A DNA stretch of 64,000 bases. Origin: Ferroplasma sp. (GTDB lineage Archaea; Thermoplasmatota; Thermoplasmata; Thermoplasmatales; Thermoplasmataceae). This document shows positions 59,624 to 64,000 of the stretch, one piece after another. How positions within the stretch are numbered: the stretch's first letter is position 1; each line of letters starts with the position of its first letter. A program made the position numbers and the translations under genes. Under the pieces are notes generated by a model. The model worked only from the letters and a program-made list of their open reading frames with translations. It was not told the DNA's origin and did no database searches. The stretch covers positions 1,668,571-1,732,570 of the forward strand of contig NZ_CP133597.1 in NCBI RefSeq assembly GCF_031200575.1. Direction: 5' to 3'.

Positions 59624-60209
59624 CTGCTATTTCTACAAATTTGTTTATCTCATCATATTTAGTTTTCTGGGAAACCCTGTTGACAACCAAAGTGGCCTGT
59701 ATATCCATTATTTTTTTTATTTCAACAAGGTGATTTTTCTTCATTGTCTCCCCTGTCTGGACAATATCCACTATTGCATCAGCTATCCCGGTTTCCGGTG
59801 CCAGCTCCAGGGACCCGTTCAGCCCGATTACATTTGCACGTATTCCTTCTGAATTAAGGTATTTTTCAGTTATAACGGGATGTTTTGTTGCAATGTCCAT
59901 GCCTTCTAAATCATCTATGCTCAGGCCATCTGGTGCAAGTATGCTCAATCTGCATATGCCGAAATTTAAAGGCAGGGGAGCAAATAGATCGACACCGCTC
60001 TCTATCAGAGAATCTGTCCCGCAAATTCCAATATCCCCGGCATATTCTGTGTAAACTGGCACATCCCTTGCCCTTGGGAGTATTATTTCATCACCGTTTT
60101 TTCTGAATATCAGCTTTCTTTCATCGTCTATGTCAATGTCCACCCCTGCTGCCTTTAAAAGCTTGATTGAATTATTCATCAAACGCCCTCTTGGTATCAC
60201 AAATTTCAT
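59571..60209 (-). CDS. hisG: ATP phosphoribosyltransferase, short form HisG
   Basis: First enzyme of histidine synthesis, joining ATP and PRPP. The 212-residue short form lacks the C-terminal regulatory domain and needs HisZ. Motifs: [42 protein letters not shown] near residue 50, and the PRPP-binding [20 protein letters not shown] near 145. It follows hisZ with a 4-bp overlap, matching the known HisZ/HisG pairing. The last 15 or so codons overlap hisD by 44-53 bp, longer than the other joints. Confidence 0.95.
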   Translation of the reverse strand: MKFVIPRGRLMNNSIKLLKAAGVDIDIDDERKLIFRKNGDEIILPRARDVPVYTEYAGDIGICGTDSLIESGVDLFAPLPLNFGICRLSILAPDGLSIDDLEGMDIATKHPVITEKYLNSEGIRANVIGLNGSLELAPETGIADAIVDIVQTGETMKKNHLVEIKKIMDIQATLVVNRVSQKTKYDEINKFVEIAGEADGNRKLCEKYTGRY

Positions 60210-61054
60210 TTTTCCGCCTCCATATTTTCGTTATACATTCTGTATATTGACATTAGATCCATGGTAAATCCACAGGCATTAATGCCATGAATACTGTAAT
60301 TTCCCCCACCGCCAATAAATTCATTGCCATTATATATCTCAAATACGGGGCCGTTGTAGTAATCAGGCTGCCTCACTGTCCCCAGGTCTATAATAACCCT
60401 TGAATCATTTACAGCTGCTAAAATTGCATCCAGTGTTTCTATCCTGCTACTTCTTGTCCTTGTCCCCATAATTTTAATAATTTCAGATCTGTCATCACTG
60501 TTAATTTTGTTTAAAGCCTGAAAATCCCTGCTTCTTAGTGCCTTTTTTATTTCAGCCCACTGACTGCTGGATTTGTATTTATCAAAAATACCAGAAATGC
60601 CCATATCAATGCTGTAGCTACTCAGACCAAGCCCGTCCAGTATTTTTATGGCAGTTTTTAAAATTTTTATGGTTATATCAGTAGGGTCTCCACCTATTAT
60701 CTCACCGCCCGTTTTCAGTGATTCTGCAAGATTCCTGTCACTCTGCACTGAAACATAGAATATGTTTGAACCTGGCGGGAACTGTTTTTCCATAAGCCTG
60801 AGGGTAATGTCTGGCTCCAGGACGAAGACCTCGTTGCGGTAAATAAATCTAAATCCTGCAATATTATTGGACCTGATGTACGAAGCTGGAAAAACTTCAT
60901 AGAATGCAGAATCATAGAATGATTCACGAACCCTGCGGGCTATTTCACCTAGCTTTCTGTCCAGGATTTTCAATGTTACCACGGGTGAATAGGAAACTTG
61001 ATAGCATATCGTTTTTAATGCCTGTCCTCCCGTGATGATGTATATGCCTAACAT
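60206..61054 (-). CDS. hisZ: ATP phosphoribosyltransferase regulatory subunit HisZ
   Basis: A histidyl-tRNA-synthetase-like protein that activates and feedback-controls short HisG. Class II aaRS motifs in degraded form: EPDITLRLMEKQF near residue 78 (motif 2-like), DLGTVRQPDYYNGPVFEIYNG near 223 and GGGNYSIHGINACGFTMDL near 250 (motif 3). It is shorter (282) than bacterial HisZ (380-420), lacking some C-terminal parts. The first ~25 residues (MLGIYIITGGQAL...) do not look family-like; a TTG start at about residue 27 before KILDRKLGEIARRVRE is possible, though the TATATAAA at 61087-61094 fits ATG 61054. It is the first gene of hisZ-G-D-B-H-A-F-IE. Confidence 0.85.
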   Translation of the reverse strand: MLGIYIITGGQALKTICYQVSYSPVVTLKILDRKLGEIARRVRESFYDSAFYEVFPASYIRSNNIAGFRFIYRNEVFVLEPDITLRLMEKQFPPGSNIFYVSVQSDRNLAESLKTGGEIIGGDPTDITIKILKTAIKILDGLGLSSYSIDMGISGIFDKYKSSSQWAEIKKALRSRDFQALNKINSDDRSEIIKIMGTRTRSSRIETLDAILAAVNDSRVIIDLGTVRQPDYYNGPVFEIYNGNEFIGGGGNYSIHGINACGFTMDLMSIYRMYNENMEAEK

Positions 61055-61086
61055 TAACAGTAAAAACTGAAAAGCTGGCGTTAGGT

Positions 61087-61094
61087 TTTATATA
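61087..61094 (-). promoter_or_regulatory. TATA box of the his operon
   Basis: On the minus strand TATATAAA lies about 33-40 bp before the hisZ ATG, which would start transcription near 61064 and leave a leader of about ten bases. No attenuator-type leader peptide with repeated histidine codons is visible. Confidence 0.5.
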
Positions 61095-61159
61095 CATCTC
61101 TGTTTCCATAAGTTTGGAATAATAATACAATATATAACTATTGCCGGTAAAATTTACTG

Positions 61160-61185
61160 TGATAATATTAATTTTGATATTATCA
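61160..61185. promoter_or_regulatory. inverted repeat TGATAATAT-N8-ATATTATCA upstream of the his operon
   Basis: Nine-base perfect arms with an eight-base spacer lie about 65 bp upstream of the his TATA box. The bases 61161-61181 recur with one mismatch at 9707-9727, in front of the lysX-hisC unit. The site could bind a dimeric regulator of histidine genes. Hairpin formation in the DNA or an unrelated small RNA are alternatives. Confidence 0.4.
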
Positions 61186-61352
61186 TTTTCAATGCCATCA
61201 GAAGTTTTGAGGTTTCATTTATGCTATTTTTATATTGAATTATACAAATAACTAATAAATTTCATTGATAAAATGTATAGATAATGCAGGTAGTGTCACT
61301 CAGGTGAATATGAACCAGAGCATTTCCAAATGAGTGAGAATTCCCTTATAAA

Positions 61353-61478
61353 ATGGTAATTTTTAGTATAATTGTGGCAATATTAGTGTCCTCCATGGCC
61401 GTATATTTCTATCCACATAATTTGCGATATTATGATAGTGAAAAAATTTTAGAGGAAAAATATTATGCCTGGATGTAA
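61353..61478 (+). pseudogene. detached N-terminal fragment of the 1.7-3.4 kb surface-protein family
   Basis: A 41-codon frame reading VIFSIIVAILVSSMAVYFYPHN, then RYYDSEKILEEKYYAWM and stop; the first 22 residues match the membrane anchor of the tandem surface proteins at the left of the window (IIAIIIVVILVSSMAIYFYPHN), and DNA similarity begins a few bases earlier at the Ser-His-Tyr-Lys codons. Everything after the anchor is lost or replaced. It is a fossil of the same family about 58 kb away, showing that copies have moved or been deleted. Confidence 0.7.
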
Positions 61479-61486
61479 AGGATGAA

Positions 61487-62527
61487 TTAATGTGCCCCTG
61501 GAGGAAAAACTACATCATCAAACTTTCTGTAATTTTCCTCATCAAATCTCAACAGATCAGGGTTGGTGTCATTTTCGACAGCAAGATAATATGCCAGATA
61601 GTATAGTGGAACTACATTCAGCAGGGCGTTGAGATATTCGTCTCCTAAATCGTTAACATCAACGTGGTAATCACCCTCACCGTTAACTGTAAATGTTTTT
61701 GTGCCCACAACCCTGCATGCCTTTACTATATCCATTGAACGGCTTTCCACTGTTCTAGAGTTGATTATTACAACCAGTGAATTTTCATCTATAAGTGATG
61801 TGCAGCCATGAATGAACTCTTCAAGTTCTATCCCCTCTGCATGTATGTGGGTTGCCTCCTTTATCTTCTGTGCAGCTTCCCTTGCAACTGGCTCCTCGGG
61901 CCCGGCACCAAGTACAAATATTCTATTTATGTGAGCAAGATCATGTGCGATCTTCTTTACACTTGAATCCATTGATACAATAAGATCCTTTAGGGAATTT
62001 ACTACAGCATTCATATCAACAGGCAGATGTGAGTACTTAACCCCTATATACATGGCCGCCAGGGCGTTGTCAAAAAATGATTTAGTATTGCAGAGTGATT
62101 TATCATCTGAATCAATAACAATGCTTTTATCTGAAATATATTCCATAGGTGTTCCATGATAATGTGTTATGCCAACTATATATGCAAATTTTTTCTGGTA
62201 CACAAGTGAGTCTATAGTTGATTTCGTTTTTCCACTGTTCGAGATGCCTACAACTGTGCCATGCACCGGCATATAATAATTTAATAATTCAAATGACTGA
62301 ACAAATGAATGTTTCAAATTGGTTTTGTAAAGAAATCCAGACCCTATCTGTGCTGCGTGGTATGCAGTACCATTGCCTGTGAACAGCAGTGGCTGATTCA
62401 AAAGAAAGGAGTAATCAATATTCTCCATGGTTTTCTTTGTTATGTCCAGAGATGCGGGTGTTTCCCTCATCATATCGTACATAAAATATGGGTGCTTTGT
62501 TCTCTTTTCAGGTACTGTATCTGTCAT
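61487..62527 (-). CDS. double SIS-domain sugar isomerase/deaminase-like protein
   Basis: A 346-residue protein with two SIS (sugar isomerase) domains, like the isomerase half of GlmS, but without the glutaminase half. Sugar-phosphate motifs: LFTGNGTAYHAAQIGSGF near residue 48, VGISNSGKTKSTIDSL near 95, a catalytic-type HIHAEGIELEEFIHG near 230 with GPEEPVAREAAQKIKEA before it. Members act as glucosamine-6-phosphate deaminases or aldose/ketose isomerases; the start KRTKHPYFMYDMMRETP resembles GlmS linker sequences. Reaction direction and substrate are not readable. Divergent from the esterase gene with a shared AT-rich promoter region. Confidence 0.82.
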   Translation of the reverse strand: MTDTVPEKRTKHPYFMYDMMRETPASLDITKKTMENIDYSFLLNQPLLFTGNGTAYHAAQIGSGFLYKTNLKHSFVQSFELLNYYMPVHGTVVGISNSGKTKSTIDSLVYQKKFAYIVGITHYHGTPMEYISDKSIVIDSDDKSLCNTKSFFDNALAAMYIGVKYSHLPVDMNAVVNSLKDLIVSMDSSVKKIAHDLAHINRIFVLGAGPEEPVAREAAQKIKEATHIHAEGIELEEFIHGCTSLIDENSLVVIINSRTVESRSMDIVKACRVVGTKTFTVNGEGDYHVDVNDLGDEYLNALLNVVPLYYLAYYLAVENDTNPDLLRFDEENYRKFDDVVFPPGAH

Positions 62528-62638
62528 GTATGATTAATGCTAACAGGCATATAGTTATTTTTGTATAATTAGTCTATAAATTGATGTTTAAATATAACCA
62601 GTTCACAAGGTTAAAATATTATTGTATACTAAATATAT

Positions 62639-63550
62639 ATGGTGGACCCAGATTTTAAAACGTTGATTGAGATGTCCAGAAATGCAGGGGACATGACAGA
62701 AATGGAACCTGCAACGCTGAGGAATTTTTTAAATGAAACATCCATAAACTCGCAGGGCAAAAAAATAGATGTCAAAGAGATCAGGGATTACAGAATAGAG
62801 CTTAAAGAAAGGACTTTAAAGGCAAGGATGTATAGCAATGTAAGGTCAGAATCCGCACTGGTATATTACCATGGTGGTGGCTTCCTATTTGGTGATATAG
62901 AGACATATGATAATTTCTGCAGATTCCTAGCATATGAGTCAGGAGTAAAAATCATATCTGTAGAGTACAGACTTGCACCTGAAAATAAATTTCCAGATGC
63001 CATTAACGATGCTTATGATTCATTCCATTATATATGTGAAAACAAGGATAAATTTGGCATTACTGGCAAACTCGGTGTGGGAGGTGACAGTGCAGGGGCG
63101 AATCTCTCCGCGGCACTTTGCCTTAAATCCAGGGACATGAAAACAGATATGCCAGCTGCCCAGATACTGTTTTATCCAAGCCTTGCACCGGATAATTTTT
63201 CCCGATCTTTTATGGAATACGGCAACGACTATGTACTTACTGAAAAGATGATAAGGTATTTCGGATATCTCTATTCAAGAAGTATGGAAGACCTGATTAA
63301 TCCCTATTTTTCACCGCTGGTAGCGGATGACCTTACCGGGCTTCCACCTGCCATAGTGATATCCAACGAATATGACCCCTTAAGGGACCCCGAAGAGAGC
63401 TATGTGAAAAAATTGAGGCAGGCTGGTATAAGCGCCCTTGGAATAAGGGGCATTGGCATGATTCATGGATCTGCCACAGATTTCGAGATTTCTGAGGGAG
63501 CGAGAATGCTTGTAAAGATGGTAGCCAGGGTTATACCTGACTATCTATGA
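62639..63550 (+). CDS. alpha/beta hydrolase, hormone-sensitive-lipase family esterase
   Basis: A 303-residue esterase. The oxyanion-hole motif HGGGF lies in YYHGGGFLFGD near residue 80, the nucleophile Ser in GVGGDSAGANLSAAL near 147 (GDSAG), the acid in NEYDPLRDPEESY near 243, and the catalytic His in GMIHGS near 275: a complete triad. HSL-family esterases cut short acyl esters and are common and acid-stable in this group. No helical cap insertion is missing; a standard N-terminal cap precedes the domain. It begins right after a TATA-like TATACTAAATATAT, so likely leaderless, and its end overlaps the next gene by 6 bp. Confidence 0.92.
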   Translation: MVDPDFKTLIEMSRNAGDMTEMEPATLRNFLNETSINSQGKKIDVKEIRDYRIELKERTLKARMYSNVRSESALVYYHGGGFLFGDIETYDNFCRFLAYESGVKIISVEYRLAPENKFPDAINDAYDSFHYICENKDKFGITGKLGVGGDSAGANLSAALCLKSRDMKTDMPAAQILFYPSLAPDNFSRSFMEYGNDYVLTEKMIRYFGYLYSRSMEDLINPYFSPLVADDLTGLPPAIVISNEYDPLRDPEESYVKKLRQAGISALGIRGIGMIHGSATDFEISEGARMLVKMVARVIPDYL

Positions 63551-64000
63551 AACGACCTCAAAACCGTCATCGGTTTTCTTCAAAAATCTTGAATATATTC
63601 CCCATTCGATCAGTATAACCTCCAGGTCATGAGGGCCGTCAGGGTTATTGAATGTGGGGACATCATTTTCTTTTAATTTATCTATTATGTCTTCAAGGGT
63701 GAATGAACCTAATGAGAGGGCAGTCTTAAATGGCTCTATATTCTTTAATGAATCGCGTATAATTTGTTTTCTCTGGTTCATGCCTGATTTTATGTATTCT
63801 ATCCCTTTCTGGGCCATGCTTATATCCCCTGACTCTGTGTTTACAAGCCCGAGATTCGTGGCTGTATAAACTATTGGCATCAAATCGTCAAGATCCACTT
63901 CCATTTCCTTTTCCAGCTGGTAAAGGTCAGTCTTTCCATCAAATATATTGTTAAGTACGTAGAGGAGTCCCAGAAGATCGGCTATTCTGGCGTCAGGGTC
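63545..64000 (-). CDS. ABC transporter ATP-binding protein, C-terminal part (partial)
   Basis: The open frame runs from the window edge (64000) to the stop at 63545, 151 codons visible. The sequence GLLYVLNNIFDGKTDLYQLEKEMEVDLDDLMPIV, NLGLVNTESGDISMAQKGIEYIKSG and RKQIIRDSLKNIEPFKTAL matches the AAA-associated C-terminal domain (PF09821-type) found behind nitrate/sulfonate/taurine-type ABC ATPases. The nucleotide-binding domain should lie beyond the right edge. It may control the ATPase or sense substrate. The first ATG in the window (63904) is internal. Convergent with the esterase gene, overlap 6 bp. Confidence 0.75.
   Translation of the reverse strand, partial: DPDARIADLLGLLYVLNNIFDGKTDLYQLEKEMEVDLDDLMPIVYTATNLGLVNTESGDISMAQKGIEYIKSGMNQRKQIIRDSLKNIEPFKTALSLGSFTLEDIIDKLKENDVPTFNNPDGPHDLEVILIEWGIYSRFLKKTDDGFEVVS

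Noticed and set aside
1..64000. CRISPR arrays, tRNA or rRNA genes and complete insertion sequences
   Set aside because: I looked for regularly spaced repeats, GC-rich cloverleaf-like islands and transposase motifs and saw none; only the RNase P RNA stood out. A covariance-model scan could still find a missed tRNA or small RNA.

Overview
The window looks like chromosomal DNA of an acid-loving archaeon of the Thermoplasmatales, most likely Ferroplasmaceae (Ferroplasma/Acidiplasma-like). This is inferred from archaeal markers (eS17, eL41, GGGP synthase, Trm1, archaeal MptD, an archaeal-type RNase P RNA), from AT-rich intergenic DNA with TATA boxes close to start codons (many leaderless genes), and from many proton-coupled transporters. 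I cannot name the species from the sequence alone. No tRNA, rRNA, CRISPR array or complete insertion sequence was seen.

Layout. 0.1-3.6 kb: a tandem family of secreted or membrane-anchored surface proteins plus a broken fourth copy; another fragment of the same family lies 58 kb away at 61.4 kb. 4-21 kb: amino-acid catabolism, with urocanase, histidine ammonia-lyase and glutamate formiminotransferase, a hydantoinase/N-carbamoyl amino acid hydrolase pair, a pyruvate-oxidase-like enzyme, a GlpA-like oxidase with a CoxG-like protein, and an APC permease; lysX-like and hisC genes sit among them. 20.8-26.1 kb: bluB, a Nudix gene, RNase P RNA, two MFS transporters and a succinate-semialdehyde-type dehydrogenase. 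26.2-27.9 kb: an AT-rich accessory patch with a three-gene PIN-toxin module. 28-35.4 kb: sugar nucleotidyltransferase, bacterio-opsin-activator-type regulator, SDR, MFS, a degenerate metallo-beta-lactamase-fold protein and an enolase-superfamily dehydratase. 35.5-43.5 kb: housekeeping (CinA-like, Trm1, NTPase, MptD, GGGP synthase, PurS, PurL). 43.5-46.4 kb: a second patch of secreted proteins, one frameshifted. 46.4-50.6 kb: purB, chlorite-dismutase/HemQ family, rhodanese, ribosomal eS17 and eL41, Usp. 51.3-55.4 kb: MFS, a YrhK-like paralogue, glutamate decarboxylase. 55.4-61.1 kb: a compact histidine operon hisZ-G-D-B-H-A-F-IE on the minus strand. 61.5-64 kb: SIS-domain isomerase, HSL-family esterase and the C-terminal part of an ABC ATPase.

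How it fits together. The window holds both histidine synthesis (the his operon, with hisC 45 kb away) and histidine breakdown (HutH, HutU, FtcD; no HutI seen). Breakdown yields glutamate, which the decarboxylase can turn into GABA with proton consumption; the semialdehyde dehydrogenase could feed GABA carbon to succinate. A hydantoinase plus L-type carbamoylase next to the hut genes raises the possibility of a hydantoin-5-propionate side route to glutamate. A 21-bp element with one mismatch lies about 100 bp upstream of both the lysX-hisC unit and the his operon and may link their control.
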